The position numbers and the translations under genes were made by a program. The notes under the pieces were generated by a model. It was not told the origin of the DNA. It was given only the letters and a program-made list of their open reading frames with translations, and searched no databases. A stretch of DNA of 64,000 nt from Cloacibacillus sp. An23 (lineage in GTDB: Bacteria > Synergistota > Synergistia > Synergistales > Synergistaceae). The stretch is from NCBI RefSeq assembly GCF_002159945.1, contig NZ_NFJQ01000006.1, positions 1 to 64,000 on the forward strand, written 5' to 3'. Positions 43,425 through 51,713 of this stretch are shown piece by piece (position 1 is the stretch's first letter; each line of letters starts with the position of its first letter).

Positions 43425-43451
43425 CCGCACTTTTGTGCGGTTCTCATTTTT
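43425..43451 (+). terminator. Terminator after the HMG-CoA lyase gene
   Basis: CCGCAC (43425-43430) pairs with GTGCGG (43435-43440), TTTT loop, then a T-rich run. Confidence 0.65.
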
Positions 43452-43492
43452 CAAGCGTGGCGACTTGCGGCGCTAAGGTCAGCGACCCTCCA

Positions 43493-43555
43493 TAAATCTT
43501 CACAACCCCCAACAGAGAGGCTCCGCCCTCGAAAAGAGGAACCTAGAGCATTTTC
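43493..43555 (+). repeat. Hairpin element, right copy
   Basis: TAAATCTTCACAA then outer GCTC (43520-43523) with GAGC (43546-43549), inner CCTC (43527-43530) with GAGG (43536-43539) and loop GAAAA. Weaker similarity to the left copy continues upstream to about 43460. The T run is short. Confidence 0.7.
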
Positions 43556-43627
43556 TATCCGCGCAGTTAAATCTCCTGTTTAGGCGCTTTTTAACAGACG
43601 CGTTGTGGCAGCCGGAGCCAAATCTCT

Positions 43628-43655
43628 TTGCCGTTACAAATAATATAGGTATAAT
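43628..43655 (+). promoter_or_regulatory. Promoter of the restriction-modification gene
   Basis: TTGCCG (43628-43633), a 16-bp spacer and TATAAT (43650-43655), about 165 bp before the ATG. Confidence 0.55.
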
Positions 43656-43819
43656 AATTTGGTATATCGCTGTCAAAAAAATAAATGACAGAGGTAGAAT
43701 GAATCCGCACAAAGACCGGCAAAGGCATATTTAGCCGCCAAAGCGGCGCAAAGGGCTGGCAAGCGCGGCGCACGATAATTGCCGCGGCTGATATAACAAA
43801 AACTGGAAGGAAAAAGCGC

Positions 43820-46800
43820 ATGATAACGGAATCCAATTTCAGCGGATTGCTGCTCTTTTTGGGCTTCACAAAAAACGGCGAATTGTATGAGAAAAATTTC
43901 CCCGCTTTCGGAGTATCTATGAGCGCGGATTTTTCCGCGAAAAAGCTGTATTATCCCGACGCGATAAAAGGCAGGGAACGCAACGACGGATTCAGCGCGC
44001 CAGAAAACTTCGTAGTGTTTGAGTGCGTGAACCGCCTTCTTGAAAAAGGATACCGCCCTGAACACATAGAGCTTGAAAAGGAATGGCATCTCGGTCACGA
44101 CGCGAAGGGCGGGCGCGCAGATGTCTGCGTAACTGATGAAAACGGGGATATGCTCTTTATCATCGAATGTAAAACGTGGGGCAAAGAGTTTGAAAAAGCG
44201 CTGAAAGATACGAAGAGCGACGGCGCGCAGCTGTTTTCTTACTGGCAGCAGGAGCAGTCGTGTAAGTGGCTCGTGCTGTACGCTTCCGATTTCAAGAAAG
44301 AGGGCGTGGAATATACGGCTCCGTCGATTTCTTGCTCCGATGACGCCAATATCATAATCCTCGCCAAGAAAGACAAATCGATAAAACTCTATCGCGACGC
44401 GCATACCGCTCTGGAAAAACACGCCGCGTGGAAAGAAACCTACGCCTGTCAAATTCATGACGATTTAATCTTTTCCGCCGATTCCGTCGCCTACCAAATC
44501 GGCGTGAAGCCGCTGCTCAAGAAAAATCTGTACGACTTCACCCCGGAAGACAAAATCGTCAACAAGTTTGAAGAAATCCTGCGGCACAACAACGTCAGCG
44601 ACAAAGAAAACGCCTTTAACCGCCTTGTAGCCCTGTTCATCTGCAAGCTCGTAGACGAAAGCACAAAGGAAGAAGACGACGAAGTCGAATTCCAGTACAA
44701 GCAGGGCACGGACACATACGAGACATTGCAGGACCGTCTCCAGAGGCTTCACCGCGACGGCATGGAGAAATTCATGCGCGAGAAAATATATTATGTTTCC
44801 GCGGATTACCCAGAGCAGCTTTTTGCAAACTATACCGATTCAAAGAGAAAAAACGCAATCGAGAACTTAAAAGAGACGATCCGCATTTTGAAATTCTACT
44901 CAAACAACGAATTTGCTTTCAAGGACGTGCATAACGAAGAACTTTTTTATCAAAACGGGAAAATCCTTGTGGAAATGGTGCAGTTGTTTGAAAAATACAG
45001 AATCGTCTATCCGTCAAGGCATCAGTTCCTCGGCGATTTGTTCGAGCAGCTTCTCAACAAGGGCTTCAAGCAGAACGAGGGCCAGTTTTTTACGCCGGTG
45101 CCGGTAACGCGCTTTATATGGGACAGCCTGCCTGTCGCGCGCATGGTGAAATCCGAGCGTGGAACTGTCTATCCCAAGGTTATAGATTACGCCTGCGGCG
45201 CGGGGCACTTCCTGACGGAGGCGGTCGAGGCAATCAATTATTTCGTGAAGTCGGACGGAAACAACGCATGGGCGAGAGACCATATTTACGGTATTGAAAA
45301 AGACTACCGCCTCGCGCGCGTCGCCAAGATTTCGCTTTTTATGAACGGCGCGGGAGAGGGAAACATCATCTTCGGCGACGGCCTCGAAAACGTGCCGGAC
45401 AAGGGAATTGAAAACGGAGCGTTCGACATTCTCGTCGCGAATCCTCCGTACTCGGTCAAGGACTTCAAACAGCATCTACAGCTGAAAAACAACAGCTTTG
45501 AGCTCCTTGACCGTATCGGGCTGAACGGCGGAGAGATAGAAACCCTGTTTGTTGAACGCATAGGCCAGCTCTTAAAGCCGCGCGGCGTCGCCGCCGTAAT
45601 ACTGCCGAGTTCGATTCTTTCCAACGACAGCGCAAGTTACACGGGCGCGCGCGAGCAGCTTCTCAAAAATTTCTATATCAGGGCTATCGTCTCGCTCGGC
45701 TCAAAAACGTTCGGCGCGACAGGGACGAACACAGTTATCATGTTTCTTGAAAAATTCAACGAGCCGCCGAAGACGGCTGATTTGACCGAAGATTCCGTCG
45801 AGGCGATTTTCAGCGGCGCATCGCTCAACGGGTGGACAGACAAAGAAATTCTCGAAGCGTACGCGGCACAGATAGAGGTTGACGAAGATATATACAATGC
45901 GTTCTTGGCTAAGAAATACTCCTTGACCGAGCTGGAGGAAACAGCGTATTTCAAGATGTACGCCTCAGCTTTCGCCGGTTCGTCCGACGCAAAAAAACTG
46001 AAAGATAAGAAAGTCTACAAAAAGATGAACGTCGAGGAGCAAAAAGCTGCGTATCTTGAAGCGTTCTATAATTACGCCAACGAGATTGAAAGAAAAAAGG
46101 TATTCTATTTCTCGCTGGTTTTCCGGCAGACCACAGTTATTATCACAGCTCCGTCCGATAATAACGCACAAAGAGAGTTTCTCGGCTATGACTGGTCCAA
46201 CCGCAAGGGGAACGAAGGCATTCAGATAATTGCGCCCGGCGGCAAAATGTACGGCGACGCAGACCGCGAAGCGGAGAATACTTTAGCCCATGCCGTCAGG
46301 CAGTCGTTTGACGGAGCCGCGCCGTCTTTTAGTGAAGAGCATCAAGCGTACGGAGCTGTGGTAGATACAAAAGATATGCTTGATTTTTCGAGACCAAGTT
46401 TTAATAAGACTCTCAAACTGTCTGCGGCAAGAAAGCAGCAAATATCAATCCGCAGCAAGTATCCGCTAAAAAAACTTGGTGAGATTGCACCGTATGTTAT
46501 GGATAGGGGAAATTTAGACGATATTGACATTACCTCATTCATAACAACCGATAACATGATTAGAAACAGAGGAGGTGTAGTGGATTATAAGGGCATTCCA
46601 AATATCCAGACGGTTGTCCGCTATCAAAGAGATGATATTCTTGTATCGAATATACGGCCATATCTTAAAAAGATATGGTATGCAGATATAGATGGCGGCT
46701 GTTCCCCAGACGTTCTGGTATTTAGGGTGACAAATCAGAATTTGATTTTACCCAAATACTTGTTTGCGGTATTATCGCTTGACGTGTTCTTTGATTTTAT

Positions 46801-47533
46801 GATGGCAGACCATAAAGGAACAAAAATGCCACGAGGTAACAAGACTTTGATACCTCAGTTTAATGTACCAGTTCCGCCCATTTCTGTACAACAGCAAATT
46901 ATCGAAGAATGCGAGAAGATAGACGAAGAATATAATACAACTCGTATGTCTATTGAGACGTATAGACACAAAATAGAAGAGTTATTTAATGAGTTAGATA
47001 TCGCTAACGGGGGGGGGGCAAAACTAAGTTTAAGTGATATTGAAAAATTTGACATTTCTATAGGGAAGCGCGTCGTCAGCACGCAGCTTGTGGAAAACGG
47101 CTTGATTCCGGTCTACAGCGCGAACGTTACTGAGCCTTTCGGATATATAAACGAACTGCTGATTACGGATTTTTCCGTTCCGTCCGTCCTGTGGGGCATA
47201 GACGGCGACTGGATGACGGCTTACATGCCGGAAAACATAGAATTTTATCCGACCGACCACTGCGGCGTCCTGCGCTGCAAAACGCCGCAGGTCAACCCGC
47301 GTTACATGGCGCACGTACTAGAAAGGGAAGGGCAAAAAATCGGTTTCTCACGTTCGCTGCGTGCGTCTATAGACAGGGTTCAGGGAATCACGTTCACCGT
47401 GCCGGACAGAAAGGCGCAGGACGAAACGGTCGCCAAGGTAAACGAACTTGAAGAGAAGATCAAAGAGGCTGAAAGTATCCTTGACACGTTGAACGACAGT
47501 ATTTCCGACATTCTTAACCGTTATCTTATCTGA
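43820..47533 (+). CDS. Single-chain restriction-modification-specificity enzyme (type IIG/I-like) with a poly-G tract
   Basis: 1237 aa. Nuclease region: Asp101 and E116-C-K118 form a PD-(D/E)xK site. Adenine N6-methyltransferase: motif I D-Y-A-C-G-A-G-H-F (from about 456) and motif IV N-P-P-Y (541-544). C-terminal specificity part: two target-recognition domains (about 876-1060 and 1067-1230), each followed by a coiled-coil spacer, as in HsdS. So cleavage, methylation and recognition sit in one chain. Ten consecutive G (47009-47018) encode Gly-Gly-Gly between the two recognition domains; loss or gain of one G stops translation within a few codons. The first recognition domain region (about 46.44-47.0 kb) is noticeably AT-richer than the rest, suggesting replacement by recombination. 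No other RM subunit genes are nearby. Confidence 0.9.
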   Translation: MITESNFSGLLLFLGFTKNGELYEKNFPAFGVSMSADFSAKKLYYPDAIKGRERNDGFSAPENFVVFECVNRLLEKGYRPEHIELEKEWHLGHDAKGGRADVCVTDENGDMLFIIECKTWGKEFEKALKDTKSDGAQLFSYWQQEQSCKWLVLYASDFKKEGVEYTAPSISCSDDANIIILAKKDKSIKLYRDAHTALEKHAAWKETYACQIHDDLIFSADSVAYQIGVKPLLKKNLYDFTPEDKIVNKFEEILRHNNVSDKENAFNRLVALFICKLVDESTKEEDDEVEFQYKQGTDTYETLQDRLQRLHRDGMEKFMREKIYYVSADYPEQLFANYTDSKRKNAIENLKETIRILKFYSNNEFAFKDVHNEELFYQNGKILVEMVQLFEKYRIVYPSRHQFLGDLFEQLLNKGFKQNEGQFFTPVPVTRFIWDSLPVARMVKSERGTVYPKVIDYACGAGHFLTEAVEAINYFVKSDGNNAWARDHIYGIEKDYRLARVAKISLFMNGAGEGNIIFGDGLENVPDKGIENGAFDILVANPPYSVKDFKQHLQLKNNSFELLDRIGLNGGEIETLFVERIGQLLKPRGVAAVILPSSILSNDSASYTGAREQLLKNFYIRAIVSLGSKTFGATGTNTVIMFLEKFNEPPKTADLTEDSVEAIFSGASLNGWTDKEILEAYAAQIEVDEDIYNAFLAKKYSLTELEETAYFKMYASAFAGSSDAKKLKDKKVYKKMNVEEQKAAYLEAFYNYANEIERKKVFYFSLVFRQTTVIITAPSDNNAQREFLGYDWSNRKGNEGIQIIAPGGKMYGDADREAENTLAHAVRQSFDGAAPSFSEEHQAYGAVVDTKDMLDFSRPSFNKTLKLSAARKQQISIRSKYPLKKLGEIAPYVMDRGNLDDIDITSFITTDNMIRNRGGVVDYKGIPNIQTVVRYQRDDILVSNIRPYLKKIWYADIDGGCSPDVLVFRVTNQNLILPKYLFAVLSLDVFFDFMMADHKGTKMPRGNKTLIPQFNVPVPPISVQQQIIEECEKIDEEYNTTRMSIETYRHKIEELFNELDIANGGGAKLSLSDIEKFDISIGKRVVSTQLVENGLIPVYSANVTEPFGYINELLITDFSVPSVLWGIDGDWMTAYMPENIEFYPTDHCGVLRCKTPQVNPRYMAHVLEREGQKIGFSRSLRASIDRVQGITFTVPDRKAQDETVAKVNELEEKIKEAESILDTLNDSISDILNRYLI
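47009..47018 (+). repeat. Homopolymer of ten G, likely phase-variable
   Basis: In-frame at ten G. With nine G the frame reads ..G-Q-N-stop; with eleven it reads ..G-K-T-K-F-K-stop. Either removes the second recognition domain. Confidence 0.85.
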
Positions 47534-47594
47534 TACCAGGCAGTTAAGAACGCACAGTAAACATTGCATAGCGAGCTTACTAAACTGCAAACGA

Positions 47595-47637
47595 CCGCCG
47601 CCCCACTTCACTCGGAGACGGAAATTCGCGGGGCGGC
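47595..47637. terminator. Hairpin between convergent genes
   Basis: CGCCGCCCC (47595-47603) pairs with GGGGCGGCG (47629-47637). No strong T run. The right arm resembles the TTCGCGGGGCGGC end of the ~150-bp repeat and could be a fragment of it. Confidence 0.4.
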
Positions 47638-47720
47638 GTGATTCTCACAAAAATGGAAAATGCTATAAGCTTGCTGTAAGCCTTCCGCAGAGAGCGGCGC
47701 TTTCGTTCAGCTTTGGGCGC

Positions 47721-48827
47721 TTACCAGATTTCCGAGTTTTCCGTCACGGCGGCGATTATCTCCGCGGCGGCGTATGGGCGGGCTATCGCTTTGGCTTTTT
47801 CGCTCATTTCGCGCGCTTCGCCGTTTTCTAAGAGCTTTTCGGCGGCTTCGGCTGCGCGCTGCGGCAGTACGAGGCGGCGCGCCGCTCCGTTCGCGGTCAG
47901 GTAGGATAGGTTCAGCTCTTCCTGTCCCGGTATCGGGTCGGCTAGCAGCATCGGCAGCCCGGCGCAGAGCGCCTCGGAGGCGGAGAGTCCGCCTGGCTTC
48001 ATCACGGCGAGGTCCGCCGCGGCGTAGTAGTTTTCCATGTCTTTGACGAAGCCTTCGACGCGCACGTTTTCCTTATACATGAAGTAGGCTTTCATGCGCG
48101 CGCGGAGCTTTGCGTTGCCGCCGCAGACGGCGAGCACGTGGAAGCCGCGCGAGGCGAGCGACTTCGCGGCCTCGGCGACGGGGCCCGCGCCGATGCCGCC
48201 GCCGCTGACGAGGACGACGCGAGCGTCATGCGGCAGGCCGAGCTTTTCACGCGCCTCAGCCTTCGACGGCATTTTTGCGTATTTGCGCGCGACGGGGACG
48301 CCGGTCGTCACGACGTTGGTTATCCCCTCGGCTATGCGCTGGCGCGCGGCGCGCGGGCTGCCGGCGAAGCTCATGGCGAATTCCGCGCTGCGCTGGAAGC
48401 GGTGCGTCTCGAAGTCGGTGTCGGCGAAGTACACGGGCGCGCGTCCCCTGTTCATCGCCGCGAACTCCGCGGCTCCGAAGTAGTGCGTGAATATCGCGGC
48501 CTCCGCGCCTTTCGAGGCGAGGCGCTGCCGGAGCTTCGGCAGGCATGCGCGGCAGAACTGTCCGTGTACCCATTCGAAGGCCGAGGCCTGTCCGCCGCGC
48601 CTGTCGGAGCCCCAGTAGAAGCGCGACCAGAGCCACGGCGCGCTGCGCGCCATCACGTCGTAGCCGCCGGAGAATAGGCTTTTCATGAAGGGCGGCACGA
48701 AGTCCAGTATGTCGAGGCAGAAGGCCTCGCCGTCCGGGTTCGCGGCGAGGAAAGCCTCGCGCAGCGCGAAGGCCGCCGACTTGTGCCCGGTTCCCTCCGA
48801 GGCGTATATGAGGGCGAGAGTTTTCAT
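47721..48827 (-). CDS. MGDG synthase/UgtP-like glycosyltransferase (GT28 type)
   Basis: 368 aa. N-terminal acceptor-binding domain starts A-S-E-G-T-G-H-K-S-A-A as in monogalactosyldiacylglycerol synthases. C-terminal nucleotide-sugar domain has S-G-G-G-I-G-A-G-P (about 210) and M-K-P-G-G-L-S-A-S-E-A-L (about 279-290). Probably adds sugar to diacylglycerol at the inner membrane face. Its start lies one base past the stop of the DHH gene, so the two are coupled. Confidence 0.87.
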   Translation of the reverse strand: MKTLALIYASEGTGHKSAAFALREAFLAANPDGEAFCLDILDFVPPFMKSLFSGGYDVMARSAPWLWSRFYWGSDRRGGQASAFEWVHGQFCRACLPKLRQRLASKGAEAAIFTHYFGAAEFAAMNRGRAPVYFADTDFETHRFQRSAEFAMSFAGSPRAARQRIAEGITNVVTTGVPVARKYAKMPSKAEAREKLGLPHDARVVLVSGGGIGAGPVAEAAKSLASRGFHVLAVCGGNAKLRARMKAYFMYKENVRVEGFVKDMENYYAAADLAVMKPGGLSASEALCAGLPMLLADPIPGQEELNLSYLTANGAARRLVLPQRAAEAAEKLLENGEAREMSEKAKAIARPYAAAEIIAAVTENSEIW

Positions 48828-48828
48828 T

Positions 48829-49824
48829 TTACGCGAGCCCTTTGAAAAGGTCGCCGAGCGTCACCTTCGGCGCCGCGCTGCGTTCCTTTTCCACTTTTAT
48901 CGCGGCGAGTATGGAGTCGCGCATCTGCTCCTGCGTGTAGTTGCGCGGAAAGTAGAGCGCGGACGCGTCGCCGTGTCCGCCGCCGCGCACTTTTTTGCCG
49001 TCTTTGAGCAGCGCGAGCACGCGCCCCGCGAGGCCGTCGCGGCTGCGCATCGAGACGGCCCAGTCGCCGCCGAGCCTGCGCGCCGCCACCGCCGCCACTT
49101 CGGGCGGATTATCGTCGCGGTCGAGCAGCAGTCCGCAGAAGTCCGAAACGTCGCCGTATTCGAGAATGCCGTCGCATAGGAAGGCCAGCTCTTTGCCGTG
49201 ACGCCATATGTGCTCCTTCGCCTCGGCGAAGCGCGCCTCCTGCCGCTCGGTGAACTCCGACGCGCCGTCGAATTCCTCGGGCGTCAGCGCCGCGTCCGGG
49301 TTCGCCGCGAGCCGCGCGAAGACGGCCCACTGCCCGCACATCGTCACGAGCGCCTGCCACAGACGGCTCTCCGGCATCTGCCCGAGCCAGAGGTCGCGGT
49401 CGTTCGCGATGCGCACTATAGGCTCGAGCTTCGCGAGCACGTCCTTCGTCCGGGCGTCCTGCGCGCGCTCGGAGAGCCAGTTCCAGTAGACCAGAGCGCC
49501 GCAGTAGTTCGTATCTATGACGGCCCATTTCCTGTTGCCGTAGCGCTCGAAGGTGCTTTTGTGGTGGTCGAATAGGAAAGGCGGGCGCGTCTCGTCGTAG
49601 AGCCTGTCCACCTCGTCTATGGTCTGCTCCTTCTGGCAGAAGAGGTCCAGCACGAGCGGCTCCTTGCCCGAGGCGAGCGTCTCGAGGATCAGCGTATCCA
49701 CCTCGCCGTAGCCGGTGAGCGAGACGCGCGCGACGCGCCCGCCCTTCGCGTGCCACGCGAGCGCCGCGGCCGTTACGCCGTCCAGGTCCGTGTGGCTGAT
49801 TATATGAAGAAGAGGTCTGTCCAT
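48829..49824 (-). CDS. DHH-family phosphoesterase
   Basis: 331 aa. Metal-binding motifs S-H-T-D-L-D-G (about 10-16) and F-D-H-H-K (about 84-88) define the DHH domain; the DHHA1-type tail has R-G-G-G-H-G-D-A-S-A-L (about 286). Relatives cleave short RNA/DNA or cyclic dinucleotide products; substrate not decided here. GGGGGA precedes the ATG. First gene of a two-gene minus-strand operon with the glycosyltransferase. Confidence 0.88.
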   Translation of the reverse strand: MDRPLLHIISHTDLDGVTAAALAWHAKGGRVARVSLTGYGEVDTLILETLASGKEPLVLDLFCQKEQTIDEVDRLYDETRPPFLFDHHKSTFERYGNRKWAVIDTNYCGALVYWNWLSERAQDARTKDVLAKLEPIVRIANDRDLWLGQMPESRLWQALVTMCGQWAVFARLAANPDAALTPEEFDGASEFTERQEARFAEAKEHIWRHGKELAFLCDGILEYGDVSDFCGLLLDRDDNPPEVAAVAARRLGGDWAVSMRSRDGLAGRVLALLKDGKKVRGGGHGDASALYFPRNYTQEQMRDSILAAIKVEKERSAAPKVTLGDLFKGLA

Positions 49825-50023
49825 CGTGATTCCCCCGGTTTTTTATAAATTGTAAAACAGCGCCGCGGCTGAGTAAAGCGCGGGAGCGAAGCGGAGGGCC
49901 ATTACTTTGGAGCATGGGCCGCGATAGAAAGCGGGCATTTTACATTTTCGCACTGCGACACAATAATGCGGGAGGCGGCGAAAATATTCTGCGCCGCAGC
50001 CTGTTTCAGGGAGGAATTACGAT

Positions 50024-50932
50024 ATGACGCGGACTATACTTTGCGCTATGCTTTTCGCTCTGCTTTGCGGCGCGGCCTGCGCCTTTGCGGAAGAGCGAAA
50101 GACTGCTGAAAACCCCGGAGGCTTCGACTTCGGGACGAAAACCGTGACGCTCGGCAGCGGACACGAAATGCCGCTCGCCGGGCTCGGAACGTACAGCCTT
50201 TCAGACGAGGAGTGCTACGCCTCCGTCCGGGCGCTGCTCGCCGCGGGCGGGCGGCTCATCGACACGGCGTACATGTACGGCAACGAGGCCGCCGTCGGGC
50301 GCGCCGTGCGAGACTCAGGCGTGACGAGGGAAGAGGTATTCGTGATAACAAAAATTTACCCGAGCCAGTTCGCGCGCGCGGACGAGGCGATAGAAGAGGC
50401 GCTGCGCAAGCTCGATATAGGCTATGTGGACATGATGCTGCTGCACCACCCCGGCGCGGGCGACGTCGAAGCATACCGCGCGATGGAGCGCGCGGCGGAG
50501 GCCGGGAAAATACGCTCGCTCGGCCTCTCTAACTGGTACGTGAAGGAACTGAAAGATTTCCTGCCGAAAGTGAAGATCAGGCCCGCGCTCGTGCAGAACG
50601 AAATACATCCGTACTATCAGGAAAACGACGTGATACCTTACATACAGAGCCTCGGCATAACGGCGCAGGGCTGGTACCCGTTCGGCGGCCGCGGATGGAC
50701 GGCGGAGCTGCTTGGAAACGAGACGATAAAAGAAATAGCAGAAGCGCACGGCGTAACCGCGGCTCAGGCCGTACTGCGCTGGAACTTGCAGAAAGGCGTG
50801 ACGGTCATCCCCGGCTCGTCGAACCCCGCGCACATCCGCGAAAACCTCGACATCTTCGGCTTCTCGCTCACGGACGAAGAAATGAAAAAAATCAACGCGC
50901 TCGACCGGAACGAGAAACACGACTGGTATTAG
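50024..50932 (+). CDS. Aldo/keto reductase with signal peptide
   Basis: 302 aa. Residues 1-22 look like a Sec signal (I-L-C-A-M-L-F-A-L-L-C-G-A-A-C-A-F-A). The AKR barrel keeps the catalytic set: Asp and Tyr in I-D-T-A-Y-M-Y-G-N-E, Lys in I-T-K-I-Y-P, His in L-L-H-H-P. NADPH-dependent carbonyl reductases are normally cytosolic, so the signal is unusual. Its stop overlaps, by a few bases, the end of the convergent toxin gene. Confidence 0.9.
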   Translation: MTRTILCAMLFALLCGAACAFAEERKTAENPGGFDFGTKTVTLGSGHEMPLAGLGTYSLSDEECYASVRALLAAGGRLIDTAYMYGNEAAVGRAVRDSGVTREEVFVITKIYPSQFARADEAIEEALRKLDIGYVDMMLLHHPGAGDVEAYRAMERAAEAGKIRSLGLSNWYVKELKDFLPKVKIRPALVQNEIHPYYQENDVIPYIQSLGITAQGWYPFGGRGWTAELLGNETIKEIAEAHGVTAAQAVLRWNLQKGVTVIPGSSNPAHIRENLDIFGFSLTDEEMKKINALDRNEKHDWY

Positions 50933-51351
50933 GAAGTCCGGCGTATAAGTGACAGAAATTCATCCGGCGTGTAGGCTGGAACGGGCGACACGGCGTAATC
51001 CCTGATATTGCGCGTCACGATGCAGTCCATCCCTGCGCGCGCCGCCGTCGCTGACATAATCGCGTCCTCGTAGTCCGACATCGCGAGGGCGAGGGCGTTT
51101 ATGCAGTCCTCCGCCGTCGTGTCCAGAAGGCTGAAAAGCGTGTAGATTTTCCGAAGCGTCTCCCGCGCCGCCATGCCGTCGTGCGTGTGCCTGTGCATGA
51201 TGTAATAAATGTCAGCCGACGCCTTCGCCGCGATATAGCCGTCGAAAAGACACGCGGCGGCGGCGCGGAATACCTCCTTCGCTTCGTCCGCGAACGGGCG
51301 GCGCTCTTGAAGCGCGTCGATTATGACGCACGTATCGATGAGCGCGCGCAT
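50929..51351 (-). CDS. PIN-domain toxin (VapC-like)
   Basis: 140 aa PIN domain: A-L-I-D-T-C-V-I-I-D-A-L at the start with the first acidic residue Asp6, further acids in the middle, and D-C-I-V-T-R-N-I-R-D-Y near 110, a common PIN ending. Ribonuclease toxin partner of the antitoxin directly upstream, whose stop it overlaps by one base. Confidence 0.88.
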   Translation of the reverse strand: MRALIDTCVIIDALQERRPFADEAKEVFRAAAACLFDGYIAAKASADIYYIMHRHTHDGMAARETLRKIYTLFSLLDTTAEDCINALALAMSDYEDAIMSATAARAGMDCIVTRNIRDYAVSPVPAYTPDEFLSLIRRTS

Positions 51352-51566
51352 TATATCCCGCTCAGTCTCTCGTCTCTGGCTTCCTCGAGCGTTATGTCCG
51401 CCGGGATGACGCCGAAGAGCGACTCCGCGAGCTCCATCCTGTTCTTATACGGAGCCGTCAGCCGCGCGACGACCCTGCCGTTGCGCGTTATGTAAACGTC
51501 CTCTGTCTCCGCCATAGCGAGATATTTTCCGAGATTGGCCTTGAATTCTGTGGCAGTTATAGACAT
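51351..51566 (-). CDS. Phd/YefM-family antitoxin
   Basis: 71 aa. S-I-T-A-T-E-F-K-A-N-L-G-K-Y-L and I-T-R-N-G-R-V-V-A-R-L-T are the Phd/YefM DNA-binding signature; the C-terminal ~25 residues should bind and block the PIN toxin. AAAGGAG precedes the ATG. Autoregulation is likely through the three palindromes upstream. Confidence 0.9.
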   Translation of the reverse strand: MSITATEFKANLGKYLAMAETEDVYITRNGRVVARLTAPYKNRMELAESLFGVIPADITLEEARDERLSGI

Positions 51567-51582
51567 GTTATCAGCTCCTTTT

Positions 51583-51635
51583 ATCGTACAAAATTATAAC
51601 ATAAATCGTACGATGTAAATAAATCATCGCACGAT
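51583..51635 (-). promoter_or_regulatory. Promoter with three phased operator palindromes, TA module
   Basis: ATCGTACGAT-like units at 51583 (imperfect), 51605 (perfect) and 51626 (one change), spaced 22 and 21 bp, i.e. two helical turns. On the minus strand TATAAT lies at 51598-51593 between the first two. Confidence 0.65.
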
Positions 51636-51661
51636 TGCGCGCCGTCCCAGGCGTGCGAAAA

Positions 51662-51687
51662 AGCGGCGCGGGGACTCCCGCGCCGCT
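51662..51687 (-). terminator. Terminator of the PDZ protein gene
   Basis: An 11-bp stem (51662-51672 with 51677-51687), followed on the minus strand by TTTTT. Confidence 0.8.
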
Positions 51688-51713
51688 GCTCCGTATATTT
51701 CGCCTTCGCGAGG

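Noticed and set aside
47595-47637. Fifth copy of the ~150-bp structured repeat
   Set aside because: Only the TTCGCGGGGCGGC arm resembles it; a plain hairpin between convergent genes is as likely.
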